From Campylorhamphus procurvoides (taxonomy: Eukaryota; Chordata; Aves; Passeriformes; Dendrocolaptidae), in NCBI GenBank assembly GCA_013396655.1, contig WBMV01007391.1:1-64000 (forward strand): a stretch of DNA of 64,000 nucleotides, read 5' to 3'. A program made the position numbers and the translations under genes. The notes beneath the pieces are model-generated. The model was not told the origin of the DNA and made no database searches. It saw nothing but the letters and a program-made list of their open reading frames with translations. Below, one piece after another: positions 24,201-38,200 of the stretch (its first letter is position 1; each line of letters opens with the position of its first letter).

Positions 24201-27200
24201 AAGGGAAATTAACTTCAGCTTATAATAATGAAAAATAACAAGTGATGTCTGTGTTTTTCTCTAAAACAGTTCCTACAGTCTCGTTTTGTTCTTTAATTTC
24301 ATGTAACCATAGCTCTAATGGCAATAATGTTACAATTTATGAGGACATAATTAACTGACTTTAAAAGTCCTTCTTTTGTGAAAACTATCATAGATGAAGT
24401 TTGGAACAGATAAACAAACAAACTGGGCTTCATAGAAAAAGATTAAAGTTTCCATAACTGGACAATTAATTTGGTGAAAACTCCAAAATGAACAGAAATA
24501 CTCGTAAAAACTCAGTTATGGTATTAAATTGATTCCTACAAATTAAATAGCCCTAAGTTTGAGTTGAATTATTCCATCACAGCTTTATCCACCTAAGATG
24601 GTAATTTGTTTGCTTTTGCTGGCCAGCCAGTCACCAGAGTGACATGGGAGCTTCAAAGAGTCAATTTCCCATCTGCTGTCACCTTCTGCCCTCACATATA
24701 TATATACACACACAGGTAGTATGTTTTGTATTACTACTTGGGAGCAATGTCTTAAAGGCTTGGTGCTGCCTTATGCAGTCACTAGGCTACACTGGCTCAC
24801 TGGAGTCAGAAATTTCCCTGCTTCCCCAGCAGTTCTTAAAGCTCCCATAAAACCCTTCACACCCCCCAGAAACAAGGCTCAGGAAAAATTAAATGAGAGA
24901 GGGACTGACCTGGGATCTCACAGTACCTTAGTGGCTCTGGTGAACAGCAGCTCTTGGAGAGTTTGTACCTGGCTGGCTGAGGTTTAGTGAAGTTCATTTG
25001 AGCTGTCAAATACAGAGATGGCAGCATAAATTCTACCACCTGTTCTTTTGTATGTGCTGAAGTTTTACCTGGATACTTCACAAATTATTTGTGTTATATA
25101 AAAGTCATTTTCAGAACATCTTGGCTGAAAACGAAGTGCATTTTTATAAACTTTCTAGCTATATAAAGCAATTTCTTGCATGTCTACCTCTGTCTTACAG
25201 CAGATACTGAATCATTACACTAACAAGCCCGAAGTCCCATGGTAAACTGTTGTCTGATGAAACAGATAGCTCTGGTGTTCAGAGGCTGCAAAAGGCCTTA
25301 AAAGTAAAAACAATATTGACATTGATGAATAGATGAAATACTGCCTTGCTGACTTAGTTGCTTTAAAGGTATTCTGCAGAGTTTTGCTAGAGTAGTTGCT
25401 AAAGGTAACAGAGTAAGGTTATCGAAACAAGATAATATGAAAAGTTTCTAGGACTTGTTCAAAGGAAACTGAAGTATTTTTTATTTTCTCATATTCAGTG
25501 AGATCCTTCCAAAAGCATGATGCAAGTGTGCTGCTATACATACAATTTTGTAATGGTAAACAAAAGAGGACACATTTGTATCCAAGAATTAAAATGTACT
25601 GTTGATCTAATGCTTCAATTGCCTAATCAAGATATCACAGTCACTTAATTTAGTGCAATTGAAATTGTATTTACACTTATGTAAATTATCTAATTATTCC
25701 TGGTTCTTATTAATGATGCAATTCGAATAGTTTTAAGGCAGCATCCTATTATCTACCCTTTTCTCTGGTGTTATGCTTACCTTCCCTATTTGTTACTCTG
25801 CTGAGTTCTTTGCCAGCAGGAGTGCGAAATAGAGAGGGTGAGGGTTTCTTCTTCCTGAGTTTGATAACTTAGGTTTTTTAATCCTTCTCTGTAGATGTCA
25901 TGATTTTTTTTTTAGGGGGAGAATCATGCAACTACACAAAGCTAAACAAAATGGAATAGAAAAAGATCAAATAATGTAACTAAAGCTTAGAAACACAGAA
26001 TAAGCAGCAGCCAATTTCCCACCAGTAATTGTGGTATTACATCTAGGGAAAGCTAGACAATAATAGTCAGCTCTTTAAACAAGTTGCAGGTATGGTCTAT
26101 GTTTCTTATGTATTTTTACAGATACAGAAAATCAAGACAGAGTAAATCAAGACAGCACAAGTCCCATGTCCTGATCTGCTTAATTTTTTTATAAAGACTG
26201 AAGCCTATTGCTAGTGCTTGGCCATGCCAAAGTGAGTGGTTTGCAGAGCTACAATACTGAAACAGGCCTTGAAACTGAAATTTACACTTGCTTTACAAAG
26301 TTGTCTCATAACCTTAATTAATGGGGCACATCACCTTCATACTGAGGGAAATTTCCTGTTAACAGAGTCACTTATCCTAAAGAGAATTTCCTCTCTGCAA
26401 AGTGAAGTGTGTTGTCAGTGAAAGAAATCAGGTAGCATACTATTTCCTTCTTCTGAACATCTCCAGCTGTTCATTTGGAAATTGGGTTCATTTGTCTGTG
26501 AGCTTTAAGTATTTTCCCTTTGACTCCAAGCCCCAGAGTGAACTAAATTGCGATATGTATATGCAGTGTGCCCTTTACAGCAGAACTGAAAACCCAACAT
26601 TTTCTACAGCAGGATGATAGCCTGGTATGTATAGAAGTCAAATCCATATCAGAATATTGTATTTATTTGCACTTTACCTTTTACTTATGTACTCTCTGCT
26701 GGTTTGGGTTTTATTGATTTCCTGCATTCAGCTTTGCTCACTGTAAGTTTTATTAACTCCCCTATTATTTTTCTGTTGCTCTTACTTTCTTTCAGCTGCT
26801 TCCAAGAAAATATGAACACAGACACATATCCCAGGAAAAAAATTTAGAGCTCCAGCTCTCAGGTAGTTTTGAAATTAAGCTAAACACATGGCTTAATGTG
26901 TAAGTGCTGCCACAGTTTACTTACCTGAGTGCGATAAGCATCTGCCACTCCAGCTGGTGATAAGTAAATCTGGGAATGTCTTAGCTCATCAGAAAATTTG
27001 AGACAACTTTTTTCCCAGTTTTTCATTCATTTCTAAACAATTCACTAAATGAGAACAGTTACAAAACTAGTCATGGGTGGCACTGCTTCTGTTTGCTTGT
27101 ACCTGCTTGTACCTATTCTATCTGGTTTCTACCTGTTTTACTTGGGCCTAAGCTGTGCCCTTACAAGAAGCAGAAAGGAAACAAACCAGGAAAATAAACC

Positions 27201-30200
27201 AGGGAATGAGTTATAAAAACATAAACAAAACCTAGGTAAAAAAAAATAAAGAGAGAGAGATGATTACAACATTTCTGTGGAAAAAAAAAACTTTCAACTC
27301 TACAGGTCAAACTGCAGCTAAAATGCAAAAATACTTGTTTTTTTCCCAGAAAAGTCCTTTCTGGCACCTCCGTGGGGATGAGTAAGTTGATTATTGGAAA
27401 GGTACACCTGCTTATGTGATTCTGAATAGTTGAAGGAGGTTATTTGTAGTACAGTATACAGTATAGTATACAGTATTTGTTGTGCATATGTCTTGATATG
27501 TATCTCAGACAGTGAAAACCTTTTGTAGGGAGAACATTTTCTGCCTTCATTTATTTTTGCATTGCACTTAATATGCTTGCCATAGTAGATCTTCACATGG
27601 CTGGTTTTCAGCTTAGAGTACAGAGGACACATAGATTAAAAAAAATAAATGCTTGCAGCAAATGGCAGTAACTTTCCCACTCCTTTTGTTACACCTTTTT
27701 TTAAAAAGACTCGCTCTGCTAAAGGTGGGAAAGCTCACACCAGCACAAAACTGGGGGAAGTGTAAGTGGCATGCACTGTGTGAGCCACAACACTTCCAGT
27801 TCAGTGAAAAGATGATGGTATGGGGAAGATTCATATAGTTTTGGTCAGGACCAGTGAGACTTCTTAGATCAGCCAAGATATTGAAAGTCTGATGAATACT
27901 CAATAAAAAGTGCTTTAAAATGAAAATTACACCATTTTTTGGTTTTCTATTCATATATTTTTAATTCACATTATTATAGATTTAAATAGTTATTTTTCAT
28001 ATTTCAAGGATATATCAGGCAAATATGAAATACAATGTTGTGCCCTCTATTGAATCTATAATCTGTAGTAATAAAGGTATGAAAATTGTGTTCAGAATTA
28101 CAGCATTTTGTTCATCTTTAAAGATCACTAAAATGCTGTAAAGCAGATATGTTCATTCTGATTTTGAAAAAGCTTTAGATTTTTTAAGGGCAATAAGACG
28201 TGTTCATGACTATTATTTTTTATTTTCATTTGATACCAGCTAATCCATTAAAGCTTTACTTATAAAAGACTTGGAAAGGTCCCTAGGACAATACTGTGTT
28301 TATGCAAATAACAAATTCTTGTGTTTGGATCTGGATTCACATGGCTGTCCACATGAAAATAGAACAAGCCTAAGGCTCACTTTTCCAAGGGAATTTAGAA
28401 CAGTCCATGCCATCCTTATTCCTTGTATTCAGAGAGGACCATGTTGCCATTAATTTTGTCAAAATGTGAAGTAAAAAATACTAGTTTATATCCTATGTCA
28501 CATCCTCTGTCTTCTACAGTTTGGGTGAGGGAAAGTGATGGAAGACTACTCAAAATAAGCTGTATAGAAATGTATGGGCATAGGCTAAGCCTAATTTCTT
28601 TGTCATCATACAAAAGCTGCTAGGAGCTTGGATCAGCCAGTTAATATTCAATATAATATTTATTTATTTAATTATTTAAACTTTAGGTCTTATCTGTTTA
28701 TTCAATATTCAGTATGTTGTTCTGTTTCTTATCCTTAGTGAGGCAAGCTCCCAGACTAAAGAGGATGTGAAGAGCCTTAGTGATACTGCAGAACAGTTGT
28801 GACAACTGAGAGATAGGAAAAGACAGATTGATTCAATATTTAAAACAAAGGGAGGAAAACATAACAAAGAAAAGAAAGAACTCGATGTCTCCTCTTCCAA
28901 AGCTTGATTTATGTAGCAGCCCACTTGTTTATTCTTTTTCTTGTTTTAAATAAAAATTGAAAAGTGGATCATCTACCCATGAAAAAACATGGTGTTATTG
29001 TTTGATTAATAGCTCATACTGATGTTAGGAGATGCCTAATTATGCATCAATGTTTGCCTCATTATGTAGAGGAACATCATCATAGCAGATTAGTCTATGA
29101 ACATAGAATGGTTTCCTTTTTGATAATTAATTCTCATGCTTCAAAGTGTGTAACTCAAGCAGCAGTCTGGTTCTTTCACTATAAGATTTCTATAAACCTA
29201 ATTTTGGAAGCAAACTGTTTGTCGCAAATATTGAAAGGGAGTAAAAAAGATACCTGACCTAATCTAAAAGGCATGACTTAAACTGATTGCTTTTCTTTGC
29301 CAGTAGGTTGTCAGAGAATTCCCATGGACTGCAGCTTTCTGAAAAGCTCTTCAGCAGTATTGACTCCATCTTCTTTCACTGTGCTCCTTGACCTAGCAGC
29401 GAGTCCAAAAGTTATACTAACAACACAGCTAAGTTTTGCAATTAAATGAGTGAAACGGTTTTGGGAACTACAGTTCTAGCTTAGTAAAAGTAGAAACCTT
29501 TTAGTATCAGAGTACCATAAGAAGGGTTGTATTTCCACTCTAGACAAAGTTGAAAAGAGGAAAACTCTTGAAATAACAACTACAAAAAGAAAATATTTGG
29601 ATGATGAAATGCAGCAGTTGAGAGAAGGAACAAGATACTTGCTTCAAGAATAAGTGTTTTTGAGGCTTATAAAGGCCTACATTCCAACTCTAAAAAGTCT
29701 AGTAATGCCAGGTGCTTTGTTATAGAAATTCAAATCCAGGAGGTACAAAGGATAATTAGAAGTTTATGGCTCCATACTTGGTTCTAACATTTGCACTGCT
29801 AGGAATTTAAGGCCTCTTTCAGTAGGTTAGACAAACCTGATTGAGTATCTTCATGTTTTATCCTGTAGCATTATGCAGAACAGAGGTAAATTTATACCTC
29901 CACAGGAAAGACTTTGTACCTCATAACTCCAATTCCTGTGTCAGAGAGGATATTTTTAAAAAAGAAAAATGTTATTACAAAAGTTGGAAGACAAGAGCAA
30001 CCTCTTGATATAATATCAAATTTCAAGGACAATAAGGTATTGACCATGCTCTCTTCTGTATTTTGAAATCTCAGTGTCAAAGCATATTTCAAAGACTTCT
30101 TTTATTTACAAGAACAAACTCATGCAATAGGAGGAAACACACACTGAACTCTTGAGGAACAGGACTAACAGGAAATTCTTTTTAGGACATGACCATTTCC

Positions 30201-31205
30201 CTGGCATGGCTACCACATAGAGCAGAAAAGAACTACAGAAGTGTAGCCCTTTCAGTCAGGCAGACGGTTATTCAAAGATTCTGTTAGTAGATGGCTGTAT
30301 TACAATACCTTGTTGGCAGATCCTAAGGTTTGCAATGAGTTAGAATGTCAGTAGAATTACTCTGGCAGAATTTGATGCCATGTAAAAAGTAATTACATGA
30401 ATTCTGTGACTTCTGTTTCCCCTGTTCCCAAGAACCAGTGTTACGGTCCTCGGCAAATGTAAGGTCAGTGCCATCCTTACAGTGGTGTTTTACCAGTTCT
30501 CCAATAGAATCTGTCCTTGGTATTTGAGAGGTTAAAAAGAGTGGACTGAAAGAAAAACTATACTCTGAAGACAACACCTATTGCAAAAGTCAGTGGTATA
30601 TTTTAGAGGAAGAATTAAAAGTATGTCAAAGATAGTTTCAGGCAAAACAGAGAAAATGTCAGTCTAAAGACAGGTCTCAAAATCTGCAAGGCTGTTTGCA
30701 GTGTTAGAAATATGTTACAAAAGAAAGTGTTGCTTACCAGGTCATCATTTACAGTTTTTAACAGCCAATATTGTCAGGATGCAAAACTATGACTCTGAAA
30801 GCAAGATGCAAGTAGTGTATTGATCTTAAGGAAAGTTACACTTTGCTGGAATCACTTAAAAATAGCATTCTTCTAATGGGCCTTGCAACCTGGAAGGAAC
30901 CTCACAATATGCTACCCTTGGGGACAAGTTACTGTATAAATAGCTGTGTGGTAAACAGACCTGTTAGAAAGAATCAAATTTTAATGCAGTAAGGTCACTC
31001 TTTTGACAGATCTATACTATGTAATTGTGTCCAGAGAATGATCTGTAAAGGCAGCTGTTCATTTCTTTGTTATCATATTATATGCTTATCATAGTTTCCC
31101 TGATAACTTATGCAGTTAACCAGATTTTTGTTCAAGCTGTAGCCACAGTTATATGAATTGAATTAATAGTTTAAGAAAGTACCAAAGCAATTGCATCTGT
31201 CCACG
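18296..31205. other. Intron, mostly single-copy
   Basis: No exon or clear mobile element was recognised. Short simple repeats include (ACC)n at 19519-19533 and TA/CA runs near 24695-24717. An overlapping octamer cluster lies at 20992-21010, an open frame with a WD-repeat-like motif at 22025-22315, an 11-base inverted repeat at 22925-22950, and a homeodomain-site-rich block at about 25600-25740. Confidence 0.45.
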
Positions 31206-31990
31206 TGTTGTGGTTGAGAGTAGGGCTTTAGACGAAATTTATAAGAGAAGCCCTTCCCTTGAGTCACAAAATGCAGAAAGGACCCCTTTGCTTCCTAAAC
31301 TCCTTCTCAGAGAGGAGTCTGGGTGCAGCTGGATCCAATCTTAGGCCCAGACTTTGTCAATGGTTTTAAATACAACTTTGTCCCACAGGATTAAAGATGG
31401 CAAACCAGGTACATTTATATAAAATTAATTATTATGACAAATGATTAGACAAAGGATCTTACTCAGAATTATTTACTACACAACATAAAAGCTAAAACTA
31501 CTAATAGTGTATGGTATAGTGCAGTGTATCAAAGCATTATATTAAAGCTAGCTAAAAGAAACAATCATTAGAGCTCACCATACCAATGCCTGTGGAAAGA
31601 TCTCTTTCTCTTAAGCTCAAGGAGTATCCTTGAAGGGGCATCCCCAGTTCAAGGGAGAATGTCCAGACACTTCAAGAAGAGTGTGTTACAAGACTCTGAT
31701 CCTATGACAGTGGACTGGATTTTTATACTGTTAAGGAGTTGACTGTCAGTCACATATCTCCAGGTCAGCTTAGCAGCTTATCTGCCATATCTTTGCCTCA
31801 CTACCAGCATGTTGATTTGGTTGATGAGCCAGACTGATTTTAGCATAATTCAATACCACAAGCAGTATGTGGGTCCCCTCTCAGCCCACCACTGACAGAT
31901 TTACAAAGAATGCATTATTCTATTGAGCTGATTGACCACATTCCAGGATGAAGAGCCCTGCTACACCACAGTAAAGTCTTTGTTGTAAAA
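31206..31990 (+). repeat. Possible LTR-like or unclassified interspersed repeat
   Basis: The composition here is less AT-rich than its surroundings. The block opens with TGTTGTGG and includes 'taggcccagactttgtcaat', a TATA-like 'ttttatactg' near 31722, and 'cataattcaataccacaagc'. It resembles an old avian endogenous-retrovirus LTR in style, but I see no matching second LTR, primer-binding site or target-site duplication. The boundaries and class are guesses. Confidence 0.25.
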
Positions 31991-34439
31991 GAATTGCCAT
32001 TAAAAAAGCTTCTGCAACCTCTTCTGCCTCCCTTCTCATCACCGGAGAAGGGCAGTGTTTACCAGAGCACCATCATGTGGGTCACATGGGGTTCAGGACA
32101 ACCAGAGTGGAACATAGGCTTTGTTTCCCATTTGTGTGCTAAGAGCTCCCACCTATTTAATCTGCTGTGTCATTAATTAATTCAGTTTCTTGATCACATT
32201 CCAAATCAGGCAATTATTATATTTACCTTGCAGCAAAAATAAGTTCCTGTTAATTAATTTTTACTTCTCTTCTAGGACTGCTTTGCAGTATATTTTAACC
32301 AACCTCCTTATCCAGCATAAGGTGGTTGTATTTTATAATGTGTTCTTCCTCTGGTGAACAAAATTATTTGCCCATGGGATATAGATGGCAAACTACTTAG
32401 ATACAACGAGTGGAACAGAGCTATAAAAATAACTTATTTCCTCATTTTTTTCAAAGCTGATATTGGGGAAGCATTAAAACATAGGTACGGGCACACATAG
32501 GAAGAAACTGGTCATAGTTTTTTTCAGGCAGTTCCAAAACCCTTTACTGAACACAGACATTAAAAGGATGAGAACAACCTGAGATATATAAAAGATAATT
32601 GCTTCAAAGTTAGATACAAATAAAAGTCAAAGAATAAGTAATTGTCTTTATTTTAAAGATTTTAGATTTAAAAAATTATTTATTTTGGGGAGACAGGACA
32701 AAAAGATGAGGTGGGTACCAGGTTTTGGGGTTTTTTTAATTGGTTTAATTTTGTGCATTAACCATATAGGGTCAATTAGTAAGGAGTAAGGGCTTAAGTT
32801 ATTTCTGTCTCTCTATATTTTAATATATAAAATACGCTAAGCACTGCTTAATACCTGCAAGAGTTTAACTGTGATATGAAAATAAGATTTTAGTAATTTT
32901 CTTACTTTGGAGACTTTCAAATGATAAATAATCATTTAATCTATAGGTCAAAGGTAGCCCCACCTTTCTCCAAGCTGGAGGATCTCTTTCTCTGAGCCAG
33001 ACTGATGCAAATGAAGGAGTCTGCTATCAACTGCAAAAAAGATATATTACCACACCACAAAACCACTGAGAGTATCAAGAACCACGTCTTCCAACTGGCA
33101 GTTGGAATAAATCCATTAAAAAGAAAAATCTTTCATTATTCCTTATTAAAAAAAGGAAAACTTGGAGCTATATCAGCACTACTGACAAACTAGCAAGCCA
33201 GCCCTAGCTGCTTATGGGTTGGTCTACCTTACTGTGCTAGATTACTGCAACCTAAAAATGAAGTGTTTCACTTCTTTCCCTGTTGGCAAAATCTGAAACA
33301 GAAAACTACCTCAAGAGTTTGATGCTTCAGTGGCATCTGTGTAAGCAGTCACCACAACCTATATATATATATATGTAACATGTGTGTATTCAATTACCTG
33401 AACCTTCATCTTGTTGACAAAGGGGTCCAAGGTGCTACTCTGCTGGCAACAGAATGACAGAACAACTGTGTTAAGTCACAATTACCTGGACTCAAGGAAG
33501 TAGAACAAAGATACCAGGATCCCTGCATGTGTCGATTGACTGGAGCTGTAGCCTGACAAAGTCTCAGCAAATGCAGCTAGCCTCACAGATTCTGCAGTCC
33601 CAGTCACTCCTTTCATGATTATATGAACACCCATACACAACAAAACAGATTTGTTCAGAGAAGTTTATCTTAAGTCTATCATGAAGGAAATCAAGCTAAG
33701 CTATGTATTCATCTGCACTTTTCAGCCTCCTGCTCTAAGTAATGCTGACCTTTTCAGGCTGTGGCAAAAGAATGTGCATTTACTACCCATTTTGAAAATT
33801 CTTTCAACTTTAACAGGCTGTAGTTGAAATTCAACATCAAAATGAAGGTGATATCTGGGAGTTTATAGCCATTGATGTGCAAGCAATGAAGAGAACTATT
33901 GCACATTCAGGAAACTCTCCATAGCCTTCATAGCCATCATCCAAGGACTTTACCTCATTATTAACATCAGAAAATGAAATGGCATTTTACCTTGGCTCAT
34001 TATTAACATCAGAAAAAAGAGGCTGTGTTTTATCTTGCCTCAAGCCAGCTAGCTCAAATATCACAGCCAAAACAAGTTTCCAAGTGATTGGCACAAATTC
34101 TCCCTAAGCAATGCTACTTCCAGATCAACAGTAAGTACATGGCCTTTCTCAAATGATCTTACTGTTAGGTGTGCAAAACATTTGGAAAGAATGGGTTATC
34201 TCATGCTAAAATAAGATTGTCTTAGCCAATTGATATTATACCAAGTAGTTATAAATTTTGCTATTTATCAGTCTGTTTCAAACTTACCATATCCAATAGT
34301 TTCCACACTACCTGTCTGCTTCTGGAACTTACTACAGTCTGGAATGGCTATGGATCAGATTCTAAAGTCAGTTTGGCAGAAAACTTCCGCATCTTTCCTC
34401 TGGTTTTAATCAAGACTAATAGGCAGAATATCTTAGGTA
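31991..34439. other. Intron, single-copy with small tandem duplication
   Basis: No exon was recognised. A (TA)n run lies at about 33359-33374. A 20-base segment, 'tcattattaacatcagaaaa', is repeated exactly at 33955-33974 and 33997-34016. Confidence 0.45.
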
Positions 34440-35285
34440 AATATTGGGGTCAATGTTAGTCACCAATAACTTGCATGATGAGAGAGTGGACCCTCAGCAA
34501 ATCTGTGGATGATATTAAAATGAAGAATGTGATTGACACATCAAATAATGTAGGAGGCTCTAGGATTGGGCAAAATCTCCTGAAGTTCAGCAAGGAGTAC
34601 TAGATTCTGCACCTAGGTGAATAACCACCTGTACAAGTAAAGATGCAAGCTGGCTAGCTGATGTGCTGTAAAGGCCCTGCAAAGGTTACAGTGGATACCA
34701 ACTGAATAGGAGAATGTGGTGGCCTTTAATCACCAGTAAGACTGATTGGATTGGGGTATGTTAGGATGATAGTAAGCAGATAAAATTAAAATGTGCTTTT
34801 TACAATGTTGCTTCTGCATTCAGCTGTAATTCTGCATCCAGTTTTGGGCTCTGCAATTCAAGAAGGATGACAGCTGGAATCAGCTTAGCTGAGGACTAGC
34901 AGGACTGTCATGGGCCAAAAGTACATTTCCTTTGAGAAGAGGCTGAGGAACCTGGGCTTGTTTAGTCTGGCAAAGCAACAGCTATACGGTAACTTAGTAG
35001 CAGCCCACAGCAGATTGAATGGGAATTGCACAGACGACAGAACCAAATTCCGCCTGATATTGGCAGATGCTACAATAAGAGGTAACAACCCCAAAATGCA
35101 GCTTGGAAGATTCAGTTTGGAATTTAGGAAAGACATTCACAAGAAGGGTAGTGCAGCAGTGGATTAGTTTACCCAGAGCTGTAATCAGAGGAATTGTCCT
35201 TGTAGTCTTTGACTTGGCTAGAAAAAGCAGCAGACTGTGCAACCTTTCTGTGTTCAACTAGCACTTCCAACCAACCTTCTGCAAA
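34440..35285 (+). mobile_element. Older CR1 retrotransposon fragment, sense strand +
   Basis: This is the only clear CR1 in the same orientation as the gene. It carries the sense versions of CR1 landmarks: 'ggaccctcagcaaatctgtg' (the reverse-transcriptase region around the catalytic Asp-Asp), 'tgcatccagttttgggctct', 'gagaagaggctgaggaacct' and 'gggcttgtttagtctgg', then a 3' part ending near 'cacttccaaccaaccttc'. Divergence and indels are clearly greater than in the copies at 1118 and 43331, so it is an older insertion. It encodes no intact frame. Confidence 0.85.
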
Positions 35286-38200
35286 CAAGAAATTTGGAGG
35301 GAAACTGTAAGAAAAAAAATTATTTACCCAAATTCATGAGCTCACTTTGTAGTCTCTCTTCAGCCTGATTTGCTTTTATGGTAGCATATAGAGGCAGGGA
35401 AAGTAAAAATAATGCCAGTGCACTGGAGAGGGCTATTTGGTCAATTGCAACAGAAAATAAGTACTGAATAACCTTAGGCCAGTAAGTTTCCTTTATGTAT
35501 TTTCTGTCAAGCTTAGGTCAGACACTTAAAGATTAAGCTGATTTGTTCCAGGAAAAAGGTGTGCTCAAGGCTTGAGGAAAGGAATGGAGTATATCCTTGC
35601 TAATTTTACCTGGAAGATAATCCCATCCTGCAGAAAGGACACAGTAAACTGATGAAGATCCTTCTCACTATGAGAGTTGTGGATGGTACTTAAATGTATT
35701 TGCAGGGTTTTTTGTGCATATTGGGCTCAAAGCTTTTTGCTGCTGACCAGAGTATATAAAAGATTGAGAAAAATCTTGAGCCTCAAAGACACTGGCCTCA
35801 TGGCTGTTGCATGCCAAAATAGCCATTTGACTGCTTTCAGAAATAGTCACTTGAATATCATTTTACTGACCTAAGTTCACAGACTACTATGGTTTTGGCC
35901 ATGTTGCTTCCTCCCATATGCCTGTGCTGAGGTAACAGGACACTTTTCTGCTACTGTAGGTTTTTCTTGAACTATTCTTATATGGCAGAACATGAAATTA
36001 CCTCTCAGTCAATTAAGGTTAGAAATAAATGGACTAAGTTCAGATTGTTTATTTGGACATTTAACAGATTCTGTTACTGCTCTTAATTATTTGGTAACTT
36101 GCAGGTCAATGATACTATCACAGAAACTGTCAGTAGTTTGTAGCATAAATTTGAGGTGCTACAGAGGTGGAGAACCACTGTGTTAGAGGCACAGATTTGG
36201 GGTAGACCTGCCTGGCTGGCCAGAAGAGGGGCTTAACAAAATGTTTGATTTTCTCTGTATTTTCTTTCCTTTTCCATGACCCATGGTGCAGTCAAACAAG
36301 TCCTGAAAACCAGCTCTAGCATTCACATTATCTTTTAAGTCTCTCAATGCCTTCTCTACAACACTATAACCTTGGAGGAACACAAGGTTCTTGTCACATA
36401 GCACATCTTGCCATGTGTTTCTAATGTGATAATGAAATACTCTCTGTATGCATCCCAACAAGACAGAAGAATTGTGGTTCTGCTTTTTACTACTATGCAA
36501 TTGTTTTCCTGACAAAGACAGAACCTTGACTTCCAATTTATTTCTGATCACCAAATTAAGTAAATTAATACTCCGCTTGAGCAGATCTTTAATTACTATG
36601 AGCAGGCAATTGTGTGTGTGCTATTATTTTAGAAAAACTTCTCCAGACTTTAAATGAAGACAGAAGAGGCCCATACAGAACAATTACAATGGAGAATTTG
36701 TTTACAGATTGTTGCTAGAAGAGACATAATTCTTCCCTTTGTCATCACTTGTAAGAGCAGTGACAGCCTGTAAACCTCCTGTCCATGCATTATTCTTTAT
36801 TTGTCACCACTTGTGCCAACTCCTGCCCTGGTAGGTGCCTGGCATGTGTCAAACTTATGATTCATGGCTTTATTTGATCAGCACCATAAAGAAAAGTGTG
36901 ATGTATTTTCTTCTAAATTACAAATTAAGACTTTTGCTCCTGTGTCTAGTGACAGGGGCTTTGGCTTATTTATATGCAATTGTATGCATATATGTATGTT
37001 TATATGCATTTGCAGCTCACTGTAGAATTTAAATACTGGCTTCTCTGTCATGTCCAGCTCTGAAAGTAATATGTAATACTACAGCATATAAATTAAACTA
37101 TCCTACCTCCTTGTTCTGTTGTCATGGCAAACCTGTTCGATCTGTTTCCTTTGGTAATGAATGGGCAGAATGTGTTGTCTGCTGGAGATTTAAATGCCTT
37201 CTTATTACAGGTTGCTTTCTAGTTTACACACCACATTATAATTTCTAAGAACTTTAGAATTATGGGTTTCCACTAACATTGATTCATACATGTTTAGTTG
37301 TGCACTTGAGCTTACTTACTTGTAAATGTATGTGTGTAATATACAGGGTTTGTGTGTGAGATGCTTCCTCTGGAAACAACATTAGCAACAAGATAATTGA
37401 GATCTTCGAGAACATGCAGTTGTACTGTAGAAAATAAATATCATTTGGTATTCTCTTCTGTAAAGGAAATTCATGGAGTTCTATGAAAAGGGGCAGCTTA
37501 TTTTAATATATTTGGCAAAAGACAAGTTTAAAAAATCTAAATTTGTCACTAATCACAAACACCAAGATCATATGTTAATCAAAATTATTCCCATGCAGAG
37601 AATTCTAAAATCTTGTCTAGTCTGTTTTAAGCAACAGCTGAGCTATGAGATTCTCAGTTATTGTCTTTGCCAGAGCATGTATGTCTTCATGACCCTTGGC
37701 TCAAACATGGACTCTTTTATTAAGTAGTTAGCCTTTAAAGCCAGTTACTGACCGCAGGTCCTTCAGAATTACCATTTTGCTTTAAAGAGTCACACATATG
37801 GAAAAACCAGTATATTAAGTGAAGCTTGAGTGCCTTTAATAAGTGGTTCAACGTGAAATATATGTTTATACTACTTACATAAATAGTAGCAAACACTACA
37901 GTTTTCTTTAAAATTACTACTGTTCTGCTGTTGCTGGCTGTTACTCTGTGTTTATTTATGCGTGTAGAGATTGGTAAGATTCAAACCAGATAGTGCCACA
38001 AGATATTACAGCAGAAAATACAATATGAGAGCACTTTCATATTGATTTAAGTTTAAAAAAATCATTACTTATAGATCTAAAAGGGAATTTTTATCCTTTA
38101 AGATACTCTCATAACCACATTGGCATTGGTCATTGAACTTAAATACTTTGCAATGTTTTTGTAGTTGTTTGTAGTTACTGAGATTTTTTTTCCCAAATAA

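Noticed and set aside
27318..27954. Two overlapping minus-strand frames (104 and 113 codons).
   Set aside because: Different frames, no recognisable domain, and AT-rich chance composition.
29101..29120. 'acatagaatggtttcctttt', which resembles a CR1 3' end.
   Set aside because: The following sequence has none of the CR1 blocks, so the match is coincidental.
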